From Limonium bicolor (taxonomy: Eukaryota > Streptophyta > Magnoliopsida > Caryophyllales > Plumbaginaceae), in NCBI GenBank assembly GCA_023374045.1, contig CM041779.1, forward strand, positions 145,081,485-145,145,484: a DNA stretch of 64,000 bases, in the 5' to 3' direction. The position numbers and the translations under genes are program-made. Positions 10,424 through 21,865 of the stretch are shown piece after piece; within the stretch, counting starts at the first letter, position 1, and each line of letters opens with the position of its first letter. The notes under the pieces are model-generated. The model made no database searches and was not told the DNA's origin. It saw nothing but the letters and a program-made list of their open reading frames with translations.

Positions 10424-12340
10424 CAGGCTTTCTTACATACCGTAACGGTCGATGAACTGGAACAACCGAGTACACAATACAAGTACATACTCAATCATTT
10501 CTCTACTATACCGAGTCTACAATAAATGGATGCCGACAACATATTCGGTCTTACACCCTTCAATACATAAGTAATTAAAACTAACTCCCTGCAACCCACC
10601 GACCCGTCCTACTTCGAACGGTAACATCTTCGGTGTACCTGTAAAATAAAAACATCACCCCTAGGGGCTCAGCTTAACGCTGCATATGAAATTCACATAC
10701 CCCGAGCGCTAACCGGGGTACGCCGACTACTTTTGTCGGATATACATGGAGTTCATTAGTCAAACAACATGCATCATAGCAATACAATATATATGTGTAT
10801 TACTCAAGGAATCTACATCCAATCACGGAACACAATTCCTAACTAACATAACAAGGTTGTTAGTTGCATCTGCTTACTCTTAGGCCTTGAGGGTTATACC
10901 TCACTATGCCTTGTTTACTTATTAAATACCTCACCCGCTCTCTCGGGTTACTTATTCATATACACACCCATTCTCTTGGGCTACTTGTTCATATACACAC
11001 CCAATCTCTTGGGCTACTCGTACTATACTCACCCACACTCTCGAGTTACTTATTCTCGTTATCTCACCCACACTCTTGGGTTATTCATACTCAAGCTCTT
11101 GTAGATTCTTGAGACACTACAGGTCTCCTACGTCACGCTTGTTACTCTGAATACATACTTAGGCCAAAACTCATGGCTCTCAAGCATAGTCTTACTTCCC
11201 TCGGTTTCGACCCTACTCTGGGTCTAGCATGGTGGGAAGGTTCAACTAGCTCACGGAACTCTCTCTTAGTTCCTATCTCTTTTACTTAGGTCCGACTACT
11301 CTCGGACTACTCACATTCCCATACACTCCTCTCTCGGATTTATAATAATATTATGTATATTAGTCTAGATGCATCAATCTCGATGTTTCTAATGACTTTG
11401 GGAACATTACTTATGTTCGGTTAATCTTAGGTTTTAAGAGTTACCCATGCATTTCACTTACTCATACTTTCGGTTATTTTCTTATATCGGGTAAAATCCT
11501 CATATAGGAGGTCGACCATGTCACAAGGGAGTTACTAATCCCTTAGGTCTCTTTTACCTTCTTTACTAGTTCACATCTTCGAACTATCTTTAATCCTCTT
11601 GAAGGAGGTTCACTTATCTCTCCACTCTCATTTGTTTCGTGGATTGTGTCATTATGGTTTTCTAACCGATATCGGGTAATTACTCATTCCGCACATCTCC
11701 TCACATTCTAGGGAGTTCATATGTTTGTGTTATCGTTATACTTTAACGGATAGTTTGTGTGTTTGCACGTTTTCGTTATCTTAAGCATCGACCCGATCTA
11801 TGGGTCTCTAGCTTAACGTTACTCACTACGAGTTAGTCCATCCACTATGTTAGACCACACCGGCATACAAGTATGTTAGCTCATTCAACATACAACAAGG
11901 CATACATAATCAAACAATGGATTATTTTCATGCTTTAATCTTGATTAAGCCGGCACACAAACACACAAATCAACGTAACTCGGTTAGCACGCGGAGTATG
12001 AGAAAATCATACCTTTCACCGGGGTTTTTACTTTACCGTGGCATCTCACCATGCTCGGGTCACGCATGACTCTCTGATAATGTTTCAAACATTATTATTA
12101 ATACTAAGATCATACGGTACATAATTAAATGCTACTCCCGTACTTACCCCGTTATCCCGTTATCTCGGTTTTACTTTTGTTAATTTGAGTTCTTACTTCA
12201 CACTCACTTCTAACACCTTCTTACACTTCCTAGGGCCTTTACATGTCACCAAACAAGGCCTTAACATCTTATAACATCATTAACATTTAAACCCCCATCA
12301 TTTCCAACCTTTAAAATGCTCTCTGTAGGTTTCTAGGGGT

Positions 12341-12595
12341 GGTCCGGGACTTGGTCCTTACCTAAGGTCCCGGACCAATTGTTTTCCTAACTCTCGACTG
12401 ATTTTTGATGGTGGTCCGGGACCTTGTCCCAATCTTAAGTCCCGGACCAATTGAGTACATAACTCTCGGGTGATTTTAGCAGGTGGTCCGGGACCTTGTA
12501 CCAGACTCAAGTCCTGGACCAAAAATGGTAGGCAACTCTCGGCATGAATAAAGGGGGTGGTCCGGGACTTTGTCCATGGACTAGGTCCCGGACCC
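12341..12595 (-). repeat. Four-unit hairpin array in C, left LTR
   Basis: Units begin at 12341, 12413, 12485 and 12559 (period 72-74). Each has GGTCCGGGAC on the left and GTCCCGGACC or a close variant on the right, a perfect 10-bp stem in the first unit, with variable loops and unrelated spacers that often carry CTCTCGG. The matching right-LTR copy is at about 59081-59337. Confidence 0.87.
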
Positions 12596-13569
12596 TGCTA
12601 CAGATTTTACAAACTTGACAGTTTCTAACTCTGTTCAAGGTCCTCTCTTTGCTCATTGATTACCCAATCTTCACCAACTATAATCCTCATGTTTTAGCAC
12701 CTAATTACCCTCCTAAACCACCTTAAACCAAGCACCACGCCCACTCACTAACTCATGCTTAATTCACTCAAAATCCACTTATATTTCATAACTAGTTTTC
12801 TTGTACTTTTAACTTCTTGTAACAGATTTTGGTACCCTCTTCTTACCATTCAAACCTCACTCACTAATGTCATTCCTAGCACCCAAATGACATTATTTTC
12901 CTCTCCAGTTCTACTCCAAGCACCTTTCTCTTCCTCTTCCAAATTCCAAGTGATTTACCACTCACTTTCATATTCTAAACATACCTAGTTTTTCCTAGGT
13001 TTCACACTCTTAATCACCCTTGGTTTCCAAGTAAAATTTGACAGCACTTGCTTTCCTTACTAAGAATTTTCACCACACTAAACATGCTCACAAACACTTC
13101 TTCTCCTCTGTTTGGTTTAGACATTAAAACCACCTCAAATTCCCCTTATTCACACATGTAAACTAGCTTAGTTCCCAAGCTTATTCCTCACACTCAAACA
13201 ACATTAAACATCCTCATTACTCTTTCAGATTATAGTATCTTAACCACACAAAAACAAGACCATTAATTTAACACCCACAAATCTGTTTTGCAATCAACAA
13301 AACTACCTCAAGGTGAGCTCATTACCTTGTTAGTTTTTTTCGGTTTCCCTTTCTCTTCTTCCTCTTTCTCTCGTTCCTTCTTTCTCTTCTTGTTTTCACA
13401 ACACACAAGGGGGTCTAGATTGCCATCTACAATCATATCCCCATACACACATATTAAGCTTTTTATTTCAATTTCTTCCTCACAAAAACTAGTACTACAA
13501 GAGCTAGTTTTTAGGGTTTAGCTTAGAGATTACCTTCAAATGTCCAAATGAAGAGCTTAGGCAATCAAA

Positions 13570-13975
13570 ATGATGAAGTTCCAGCACTCCCCAAAAGCAA
13601 GAAGAACCGGCTGGACATGGGAAAAATTCAACGTGGAGGAATTTTTTCCAAAATTGAAAGAGCTAGCTAAAAACGAGGAGCTTATGACTTTCTTTTTACC
13701 TTGGAGTATCAAGAAGATGATGGAGGCTCAAAAACACTTCTTTAAGCTCTAAAATGGACTACTTCCATGGAGTTGAAGATGAAGGTTTCAAGCTTTTGAT
13801 GGATGAAAAACGTAGCCCTCGCCGATACGAATCCAACAGTGGTGTTTTTGTGTGTTTTGGTGGAGAAATGAGCAAGTTAGAGGAGATTGAAGGTGGCTGT
13901 TTGCTCACTCTTGAAATCGCCATTTACAGAGGTAGAGGAAGAAGGAGCTCTGGTGGGGGAATGAAATTACCATGA
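13570..13975 (+). pseudogene. Antisense ORF in C left LTR, broken copy
   Basis: Two short ORFs (13570-13752 and 13754-13975), antisense to C, together match the single ORF of the right LTR (60367-60690). Shared parts include VEEFFPKLKELAK, MDYFHGVEDEGFKLLM and FGGEMSKLEEIEGG. One-base indels split this copy. I do not recognise the protein. It may be a captured host fragment or simply an open frame in LTR DNA. Confidence 0.25.
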
Positions 13976-14146
13976 GCGATAGAGGAGAATAGGGGAGTGA
14001 GGGTATTAATGTCTCGTTTAACTATTCACTCCTTTACTTTAATATTTTGTCCTCTTGTGAGTCATAAGAGATTAATTGATTTAATAGCTTGTGTGAGAGA
14101 GTGGTGTTACCCTCATTAAAACCGGCCCCACTAGATTAGAAAGCTG

Positions 14147-14151
14147 GAGCG
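14147..14151. other. Target site duplication of B, left (GAGCG)
   Basis: GAGCG occurs before the 5' LTR of B and again at 38111-38115 after its 3' LTR. The unoccupied site is visible in the other LTR of C near 60871-60876 (AGCTGGAGCGTTTTTTG), which proves the insertion. Confidence 0.96.
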
Positions 14152-14515
14152 TGTAGACACCAAAAATTCTCACCCGTTTTATTTTAAAACAAAAAATTCA
14201 AAAATAAATATGCTTCTAGAAACAAGGCGGTCGTCCCCGTTTTCGACCAAAAGAATTTCTCTTTACCGACATTTAAACCTCACATTCCTATGGAAAAGGA
14301 GCACGAGCTTTTTGTTGAAATCTGTTTTTAACTGACTTCATTACGTTTTGAATCTTATTTTCAACTATATTCCATACTTTCATGTCATTAGATTGATCAT
14401 CTCGTTTTGTTGTGTGTATTTTCTTTTGGATTCGTCGTGTTTTTAGAGGGGTTATCCAGTCAAATTTAGAACTCTCGTATTATTTCCCCCATGAATATAC
14501 TGAAATTCAATCCAG

Positions 14516-14581
14516 TGTAACCGGTTAAGATGCTCGCCACGCAACTCGTAGGTCGCGGGTTCGATCCTTGGCGAGGGGAGG
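14516..14581 (+). other. tRNA-like sequence 1 in B 5' LTR
   Basis: The stretch has a GGTTAAG D-loop-like part near its start, inverted CTCGCC (14533) and GGCGAG (14570), and a perfect internal B box GGTTCGATCC. It is followed by CTTTTATTTCCG, which contains a Pol III-type T-run. It looks like a tRNA-derived (SINE-like) relic and not a working tRNA, since the acceptor and T stems pair poorly. The copy in the 3' LTR is at 32160-32225. Confidence 0.6.
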
Positions 14582-14651
14582 TGGTCTTTTATTTCCGTTT
14601 TTAGCTCGCATCAGAGCTTTTACCCTTGATAGTCCTGTGTTGTATCAAAGC

Positions 14652-14724
14652 GCGTCGTAGCTCAGTTGGACAAAGTACGGGAGGGACTATCTAGAGATCC
14701 CGAGTTCGAGTGTGGGCAGGTGCA
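14652..14724 (+). other. tRNA-like sequence 2 in B 5' LTR
   Basis: TAGCTCAGTTGG at 14658-14669 is a perfect tRNA A box. AGTTCGAGTGT near 14703 is a weak B box. A T-run follows (CTTTTATTTTCGG). The downstream flank resembles that of tRNA-like sequence 1, so the two may be a tandem pair about 136 bp apart. The 3' LTR copy is at about 32296-32368. Confidence 0.6.
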
Positions 14725-14860
14725 AACCCGCCTTTTATTTTCGGTTCCTCCTTTTTAGCCCTCGTTGGGCCTGTCCTTTGGTTAGCCCGAATGGAAGGTA
14801 GTAAGTGAGCCCATTGCCTCAGTATGAACCCTAGCAAGACATCTGTTCTATACCCCATAT

Positions 14861-14868
14861 TATAAAAA
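14861..14868 (+). promoter_or_regulatory. Candidate TATA box of B LTR
   Basis: TATAAAAA lies about 0.7 kb into the LTR, in the context CCCATATTATAAAAAGACATC, followed by a pyrimidine-rich leader. It is unchanged in the 3' LTR (32504-32511). The U3/R border would then fall near 14890-14900; this is inferred. Confidence 0.5.
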
Positions 14869-15159
14869 GACATCAAACCCTACTGTGCAGAAGAGGCGAT
14901 TACGAGCCGACATTCTCCTCATTGGAACATTCTCTTCTTGGCACTTTTCGAAATAAAAAAAAAACAAAAGAACCCTGAGTCTTCTTCCCCTCGACCTGGT
15001 CCGTACCCGAAAGCTTCACCATCACCACTCAACTCAATTTTTTTTTTCTTCACCATCGAACTCCGATCACCATCTTCATCGTAATCCCCCTGAAAATTCA
15101 CTGCTCCCATCTTCTTGTCAACCCGATATTTCCGCTGGTTTATCTCGATCACGAGAAGA

Positions 15160-16176
15160 GTAAGTAGCGCTGGTTCTGCCACGCCGGTGGTTCTCGCTTT
15201 ACTCCGCCCCATCTTCTGTACATTATTGTCTTCCTCATTAGTTTTGTTCTTCGAATCTTCTTCCCTATCTTCCCTTGTCTGACGTTTACTTCGGCTCGTA
15301 TTTGGTTTTGCGCTACTTGTTTTTTTTTTTCGATTTTGTTAAGATCCTAGAACAAGAACTGCGAATGTTGGTTTTGCATGTTTCTGGTTTGGAAGGATTT
15401 CATACAACCTGTTAATTTCGTCCACAGTCGTGTTCCTTCTTTCGACTAATGTGAATGGGCATGGTTTCTTTCGGTGTCGATTTGAGCACGAGCCCTTATG
15501 TTTTCCTCTGCATACGCTTTGAACTTTTTCCCTGACTCATAGACCTGGTATGGACTCAGAAGTCCACGAACACGGCATGCTTGGATACAAATTTTCTATT
15601 CGGTTTCTGCTTATTTCGGCGTTTCAATCGCTTCGATTATGTTAGTTGTTCGTTTTTAGCGTCACTTGCTCTTAATACGTATGGTAATGGCTCGGTATAC
15701 TTCCCCTCTGTTTTATGTTCATGTTTATATCGCAAACAACCGATTATTTCGTAAAACTGGTCCGTCTCCAGTTTGGGAGTTTCCTTATCTATATGCTTCT
15801 GTAAGTAATAATCTGCAACTGGTGACAGACTGGTCCCTTTCCAGTCATATTTTGGTTCTTCTCTAACCTGCCCTGTGGTTGCTACTCAACAATCCTCCTC
15901 TATGGCCAGAAGCGTATCCCACTGTTATTGGTTTTCTTTTCCGTTCATGATATTGCTTCCGTAGGCGACTTTACGTTTCACTTATGTTTGTCTCCTAGTT
16001 GAGCAGGAGGAATCTGTTCCCAACTCTCAAGGCTGTTCACGTTTGTTCTCACATGAACAGAACCCCAACCTCATTCCTTAAGCTTCGTACATTCTGTTTA
16101 GTTTCCTCCAAGTTTCTGTTGACCGAGAGGGTGTATGCTAATCCATTTGTCTCTGTTCATGGGTTTGACCTTGCAG
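15160..16176 (+). other. Intron-like stretch in B LTR leader
   Basis: A strong donor (AGAAGA then GTAAGT at 15160) is followed by about 1 kb of T-rich DNA and an acceptor-like TTGCAG ending at 16176. A stronger pyrimidine tract plus ACAG ends at 16638. With the TATA box upstream it looks like promoter, 5' UTR and leader intron. Splicing is not proven. Confidence 0.3.
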
Positions 16177-17762
16177 GAAACTTAGTCTTCATTTCCCTGG
16201 TACACCATTTCTTAACTGAATTGCTTCCATGTTTGAGGTGTGAATGATAGTTACCTTTTGCCTGCGCCTGTGAGGTTCATTTGTGGTGTTTATGTATGTC
16301 TGTGTGATGAAACCCATTTCTGTTGCTAATTGGACTTGTTCTCCGGAAAAGAAACTGTACTGCCTCCTCATTGTTGTTAAGATCGAATCTATGCGAGCAT
16401 GCTCATCCATTCCTGGTTGGCCTAGATTAAAGGGTATTCTAATCAGTTACTTGTTTCAGAATCTATTTCGGTTGTATATATATTGTTCTGTCTGCTGTAT
16501 ACCTATTCCTCTTGGACTATTTCCCTTGCTTGCAAGCCTTTACGTGATCATTGAAAGACAAGTAATAGGGAGAGGTAACAATGAATTAGAAACCCCACAT
16601 TAGGATCCAACGATTATGTTAGTTCTCTTTTTTTACAGGACCGTTAGTCTAGATTAAGCCTTGCTTTAAGTCGCTAATCATTTCTTAATTTCATTCTGGA
16701 TTTTGTACATAACTGTTCTGTTTAATTACCCATGAGTGGCCATTGAAAGATAATAAATAGTGGAGAATAATAACTGATTAGCAACCCATACATTAGGGTT
16801 CACCTATTCGTTGCTTTACTTGAGAATTCTAGGATTAATTAAATTTGTTCTGTCCTCTGGGTTTTTCTGAGATTTACCCTCGCATATACATTACTTCAAT
16901 AACCTCTGAGATTCAGCCCTGGGCATGTATGATTTATGGATGGCCTCTGAAATTCATGCGCATATGTATATATGGTTTATGTGGCTTTATTGAGATTCAT
17001 GCCTGCGCTTTGGTTTATTTCGGTGGTTTATTGTATGGGCTTGTTCTGTTTGGGTTTGCATAAACATCAGCCCAAATCTAATCTTTTCAGATTCAGCCCA
17101 TAACCAGCCAAACGGGCTGGAGCAGGTGACCATAGAAAGCCCATTAGGTTGTCCCTCTTATTGGGCCCTTGAGGCCCACTTTAGAAAAGCTCTAGGTTTG
17201 GGTGTCCTCAATGCATACGGGTCCTAGACACGGTCCATTCGAGGAATACCCGTTTCCCTTAAAACTTTCCAAATCATCCCCTAATTTCAGAATAAAATGT
17301 ACAATCAACAAAAATCCAGTCTCTTTGTAAATTCAATTAATTTTCATCCAGACACGTCTTGAGTCCTTAGCCTTTAGTCTCAGTTGGACTCTCACTTGGC
17401 CCATTTATTGGAAATTCATTCTCGAAGCCCAAAGAAAAATGGGCTCAATTTCATGATCACCCCTTAACCCAAATCCAACCCTCAACCTGGCCCAAGGCCC
17501 AAAGCCCAAATTCGGCCCAGTCTGGCCTAAGCCCAAAGACCCAAACCCGAAGCCTGAAGCCCACAAAAAACCCGTGGCCCAACTCCACTATATCCGGCCC
17601 CTTTAGTCCACACATGACCCATTAGCCCATACTTGGCCCAAAACCAAATCAAAGACCCACTTGGCCCATTAAACCCATTTCAACCCAAATAAAAAAAAGG
17701 CCACCTCAACTAACTCGGCCCAAGTCCAATCTGGCCTAAAACCAACTCGTCCCAAATTCAAT

Positions 17763-18258
17763 CTCGGCCCACTACCAAAATTGGCCCAAGCCCATCTCGG
17801 CCCACTACCAAAATTGGCCCAATCCCATCTCGGCCCACTACCAAAATTGGCCCAATCCCATCTCGGCCCACTACCAAAATTGGCCCAATCCCATCTCGGC
17901 CCACTACCAAAATTGGCCCAAGCCCATCTCGGCCCACTACCAAAATTGGCCCAATCCCATCTCGCCCACTACCAAAATTGGCCCAATCCCATCTCGGCCC
18001 ACTACCAAAATTGGCCCAATCCCATCTCGGCCCACTACCAAAATTGGCCCAATCCCATCTCGGCCCACTACCAAAATTGGCCCAAGCCCATCTCGGCCCG
18101 CAACCAAAATTGGCCCAATCCCATCTCGGCCCACTACCAAAATTGGCCCAATCCCATCTCGGCCCACTACCAAAATTGGCCCAAGCCCATCTCGGCCCGC
18201 AACCAAACTCGGCCCAATCCCATCTCGGCCCACTACCAAAATTGGCCCAAGCCCAGGC
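17763..18258 (+). repeat. 33-bp tandem array in B 5' LTR
   Basis: About fifteen units of 33 bp, each containing CCAAAATTGGCCCAATCCCA and then TCTCGGCCCACTA, with variants (AAGCCCA, CCCGCAACC). Each unit holds two GGCCCA motifs. Since 33 is a multiple of three, frames stay open on both strands, giving false ORFs of up to 206 codons. The array recurs at 35408-35890. Confidence 0.95.
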
Positions 18259-18530
18259 CCGTTACCTAGCCCAGGCCCATTCGGCCCATTACCTAGCCCA
18301 GACCCATTACCTAGCCTAGGTCCATTCGGCCCATTACTTAGCCCAAGCCCGAAAGGCCCATTATCTAGCCCAAGCCCAATCGGCCCATTACCTAGCCCAG
18401 GTCCATTTGGCCCATTACCTAGCCCAGGCCCATTACCTAGCCCATGCCCATTCGGCCCATGACCTAGCCCAAGCCCAATCAGCCCATTACCTAGCCCAAA
18501 GCTATTCGGTCCATTACCAAATCCATTCCT
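18259..18530 (+). repeat. Irregular CCTAGCCCAGGCCCATT array
   Basis: Repeats of about 20-30 bp built from CCCATTACCTAGCCCA and TTCGGCCCA continue the GGCCCA-rich block. The 3' LTR copy is at about 35890-36170. Confidence 0.8.
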
Positions 18531-18534
18531 GGCC

Positions 18535-18725
18535 ACAAAAAAACAAACCAAGTTCACAAAAAAAACAAACCAAGTTCACAAAAAACAAACCAAGTTCACA
18601 AAAAAACAAACCAAGTTCACAAAAAACCAACCAAGTCCACAAAAATCAAATCAAGTCCAATCAAGTCCACAAAAACCAAACCAAGCCCAAAAAAAAAAAC
18701 AAACTAAGTCCACAAAAAAAAACAA
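18535..18725 (+). repeat. A-rich CAAGTTCACAAAAAAC array
   Basis: Units of about 20 bp (CCAAGTTCACAAAAAACAAA and variants with GTCCAC). The two LTRs differ in copy number here (3' copy about 36176-36350), as expected for slippage. Confidence 0.8.
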
Positions 18726-19229
18726 GCCTTGATCAAACCTTGACCTTGACCCAATCATTGACCAAACCCGAACATTGACCAGGTTCATCTTCCAATACAA
18801 GTCAAACCAAATCAATTCCAACACACGTTTCAAACCCGATTCCTTTCAATTCGCTTTCAACTTGTAAATTCCTTTCAGAATCTAAAAACCCAAAAAGAAT
18901 TTCAAAACCATCATTTCATTCAAGTCTCATCAAGTTTTCAAAGAAGCCATTTTGTGGAATTTAAAAAGGAAAAACTCTTCTCACATCACAGAAAACTCTT
19001 CTCCATTGTAGAAAGTTCTTCTCACATATACAGAAAGTTTTCTCCCAAAACATTTCTCAAAATCAGTGTTTCTTCATAGAGAATTCCGAATAACTTCAAA
19101 GATCTTCTAACTCAGTTTTCAAACTCCAAAATAAAACCGTTTTCGGGGAGCAAGAAATGTCTAACCCCTTCAAAAGCATTTCCCCCATGGTTAGAACATC
19201 ACTTGTCTTCCTTCCCAAAATAAAAATCC

Positions 19230-19380
19230 GAGGCGGGGCACTGGGGTCATAACCTCCCTTGTCGCAGTCTGGATCTCTTTAGGCGGGGCATTAGGGTGAC
19301 AAACATCCCCTAATTGCAGCCTAGATTTTTACAAGGCGGGGTGCTAGGGAAGTAATGACCTTCCTAGTTGCAGCCGGGAT
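19230..19380 (+). repeat. Three GGCGGGG units in B 5' LTR
   Basis: Three units of 45-60 bp begin AGGCGGGG and end TTG(T)CGCAG or TTGCAGCC, with G-rich and C-rich parts that can pair within each unit (for example CTAGGGAAG with CTTCCTAG in the third). Copy in the 3' LTR: about 36847-36992. Confidence 0.7.
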
Positions 19381-20405
19381 TTTAGAATCGTCTAACTCCC
19401 TTCCGCTCAATTTCAATGTTTTCGGTTTTTAACGTTTTAAAACCCGGGAGTTAGAGACGTTATTAGGGTTTGACCGAGAGTATCCCATTCATGATACTTC
19501 TCTCTAAATCCTATATTTCGACATAAATTTATTGCCCCATCTTTCGAGCCTCGGCACTTTCCATTAATAAAGTGTCGTGTTCGAGGGGGTACATAGGGTA
19601 ATCCCTCGGGATTATCCGCCCTTTTACAACAAAAAATGATTTTTCAGTTTTAAAGACTTTAAGAGAGACAATTCTGAATACCCTAATCTAACATCTCCAT
19701 TAGAGCTTTAGGTACCATAAACACTTCTCAATCCTCCTTTTAACCAACTCTAAGTGAATTCTTGAAGACTTCCAGAAACCTGAAGCATCTTCAGAACCCG
19801 AATACCTGCAAACCAAATATCCTCTTCCACCCCGACCATCCTTAAAAAACCGAATCGCACCTCAACACATTCAACTTCCCAAAACGACCTCAAATCTCTC
19901 AGAGCAATTAAAACCTCTCAAAAGCACTTCAACCAGACCAACTCCAAGACCAGCCTATTCTTCAACTCTTCGAAATCTTCCTCACTCCTCATTCGATCTT
20001 ATCCTTTGGCTTTAACTGAATCTCTTCTATAAGGTTTTGAAAGAAAGCAATCCCGACAATTGGAGACCGAGGTTTCCTCGGGCACCAATCCGAAGTCGTG
20101 GTCGTTGCCACTTCTAAGGGTGTAACCCAGTGCGAACCCACAATAGAATCTCTGTAATGATCAGATAAGTCCTATCCATGGGTAATAATCTCAGAGTCAA
20201 TTAACGGTTCTTAGAACCCGATCTTCCTTCCTAGTTATCATAGGTCAAACTAGGTGGCGACTCTAGTCAATTCCGCCTTATAGAGGCATAAGTCCGCGTG
20301 GGGCCCATTGAGAGCTGGTGTATGCTCACTAGCATTCCCCTTATGCTTTCTGGGAAAGACGGACGATAGAGTAGGTATTTGAGGGATGCCAAGGTGACAG
20401 GTTTT

Positions 20406-20423
20406 CACCCTCCACAGAATGGC
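20406..20423 (+). other. Relic LTR-end/PBS junction inside the LTR of B
   Basis: CACCCTCCACAGAATGGC is identical to the real LTR end plus spacer and first PBS bases at 20489-20506, 83 bp downstream. The 3' LTR carries it too (from 38027). A second PBS-like decamer TGGCGACTCT sits at 20255-20264. Confidence 0.85.
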
Positions 20424-20499
20424 ACTTTAGGATCTAGGCTTTTCAGTCAAGAACCATATTTAGATAGACCCCCCTCATACCGAAAAATCACCCTCCACA

Positions 20500-21865
20500 G
20501 AATGGCGACTCTGCTGGGGAAAACTTGAGTAAGTTTTTCTCATAAACTTGGTCAAGGAAGACTGAACTCCATCCAAAATTGTCAGGATTCCCCAACTTCT
20601 TTCAAAACCTTCAAGAGATTCATTCTAAAGCCGCTAGGACTACTCTACTCCACACTTAGAGTGTGCACTGAGAGGATAGTTAGGATGAGAGTTCAGAGTT
20701 CGAGATTGGCCTTGAGTGCCATATGTGTGCTTTACCATTTGCATGCTTCACTTTTGTGTGTTTATTGTTGTGTGTTTACTGTCTTATGTTTACTGCTCTT
20801 CATGCATGACATAATATTTATTGCTTATTTATTACTTTTGTAAATGGGGCCTTCCCAGAAGGAGTCAACCCATTGTTGCATCGGGTAGCATAGGACATGC
20901 ATTCCTCTGTGTCACCCGATTTGTCCACGAGTCACGGGATCCCCAACCGGTCCACGGTTGATTCCCCATGAGCTGGGTCCTTCCTAGAAGGAGTTAACCC
21001 ACGAGGTAATACGGTCCAAGACCAACGCCTTGAAACTCATGATCCAAAATATCCTCCATTACCCGAGTCTAAACCAGCATATAGTGAGCCATGAGCCTTC
21101 AGTGTCCAGCTGCCTTATCCGGTGTCTAAGATGGGCTTATGGGTAGTCACCCCCTTGTATGCCGTCTGTCTGACCACCCTTTGCCTTACCCTGAAGATTG
21201 CATGGGCTCAGTTCTCCATGATTCCGCTACACCACAGGTGTCTCTAAAGCCCAATGTCACGCTACACGTCCATAGAGGATCTCGTATTTATCGGATACCC
21301 ATACATGGCACAACGTAGTCAGTGAATAATTTGGACTTTAGACACACCTGACGTGCAGACGAGGGAGACCGTTCCCATGCAGTACTTCCCCAAGTTTCCC
21401 GAAAGTGAGTATGTTGTGATAATCACCGGCCGTGACTCGTGTGGCTAGTTTGGAAGGTGATTATCCCAATCATTCGCACTCAGCCCCACATCAAACATAG
21501 CCACGATTTACTATACGCAATACATGTGTGCAAACCTTTTTCTCGAACCAATCTGTTTTAAAACGTTCGGAATTCTCACTTGTGTCAAAACTGTTTTACT
21601 TGCTACCATTCAAGAATTTTGAAACCTAAACTCCTTTACTTCAAAATCAAAACCGATGTTCAAAACCTTTTCAAAAACCGATTTTAGCAAAACCACTTTC
21701 AAAATGATTTTTCAAACCTTTTCTCAAAATTTGTTTTCAAAACTAATTTCCATTTCCAAGGATAAACGAGTCATACTAGTAATTGCTTAATCGTTCCCCC
21801 GACTCTTACTTATCATATTCTCTCCCTTTCTTTTCCATTTTATTTCCTCTTTTTTGTAGGACAAA
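20500..21865 (+). mobile_element. Leader of B, non-coding
   Basis: This lies between the LTR and ORF1. It holds the PBS, a hairpin just after it, and two copies of a CCTTCC.AGAAGG-containing block (20847-20872 and 20975-21001, 128 bp apart). No coding region is supported; the 60-codon ORF at 20661 lacks recognisable features. Confidence 0.8.
20503..20520 (+). other. Primer binding site of B (tRNA-Arg)
   Basis: TGGCGACTCTGCTGGGGA fits the 3' end of a plant tRNA-Arg at 17 of 18 positions as I recall that tRNA. It begins three bases after the LTR end. tRNA-Arg priming is a known trait of Ogre elements. AAAACTT (20520-20526) and AAGTTTT (20531-20537) form a 7-bp hairpin directly after it. Confidence 0.85.

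Larger units (their letters stand above)
10300..14151 (-). repeat. Left (3') LTR of C, part 1
   Basis: It begins on the plus strand with TGTAACACCC, the complement of the LTR end GGGTGTTACA, and is broken at 14151 by element B. It contains the U5 stem (10402-10423), a tandem series of CTCTTGGGCTACT-type units of about 31 bp (about 10925-11095), the four-hairpin array (12341-12595) and an antisense ORF region (13570-13975). Confidence 0.92.
14152..20499 (+). repeat. 5' LTR of B (6,348 bp)
   Basis: Starts TGTAGACACC after TSD GAGCG and ends CCCTCCACA just before the PBS. In order it holds two tRNA-like sequences, a TATA box (14861), a pyrimidine-rich leader, a T-rich intron-like stretch (15160-16176), the GGCCCA-rich arrays (17763-18530), a CAAGTTCACAAAAAAC array (18535-18725), three GGCGGGG units (19230-19380) and a relic LTR-PBS junction (20406-20423). 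ORFs in the arrays are repeat artefacts. Confidence 0.94.

Noticed and set aside
12341..12595. Possible CRISPR or terminator array from GGTCCGGGAC repeats
   Set aside because: Four units with related loops inside an LTR, and present in every LTR of the family; eukaryotic element context.
14516..14724. Functional tRNA genes
   Set aside because: Only isolated A or B boxes fit; stems pair poorly and the units are fixed parts of the LTR.
14919..15212. 97-codon minus-strand ORF at the LTR leader of B
   Set aside because: Opposite to the pyrimidine-rich leader; broken in the 3' LTR copy; no motif recognised.
16283..16603. 106-codon ORF in the LTR of B, repeated at 33926-34246
   Set aside because: LTR duplicate in a T-rich intron-like stretch, no protein motif.
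17758..18557. Long ORFs on both strands (162, 206 and 113 codons) with AQSHLGPLPKL or GRDGIGPILVV repeats
   Set aside because: Product of a 33-bp tandem array; the frame stays open on both strands because the period is a multiple of three.
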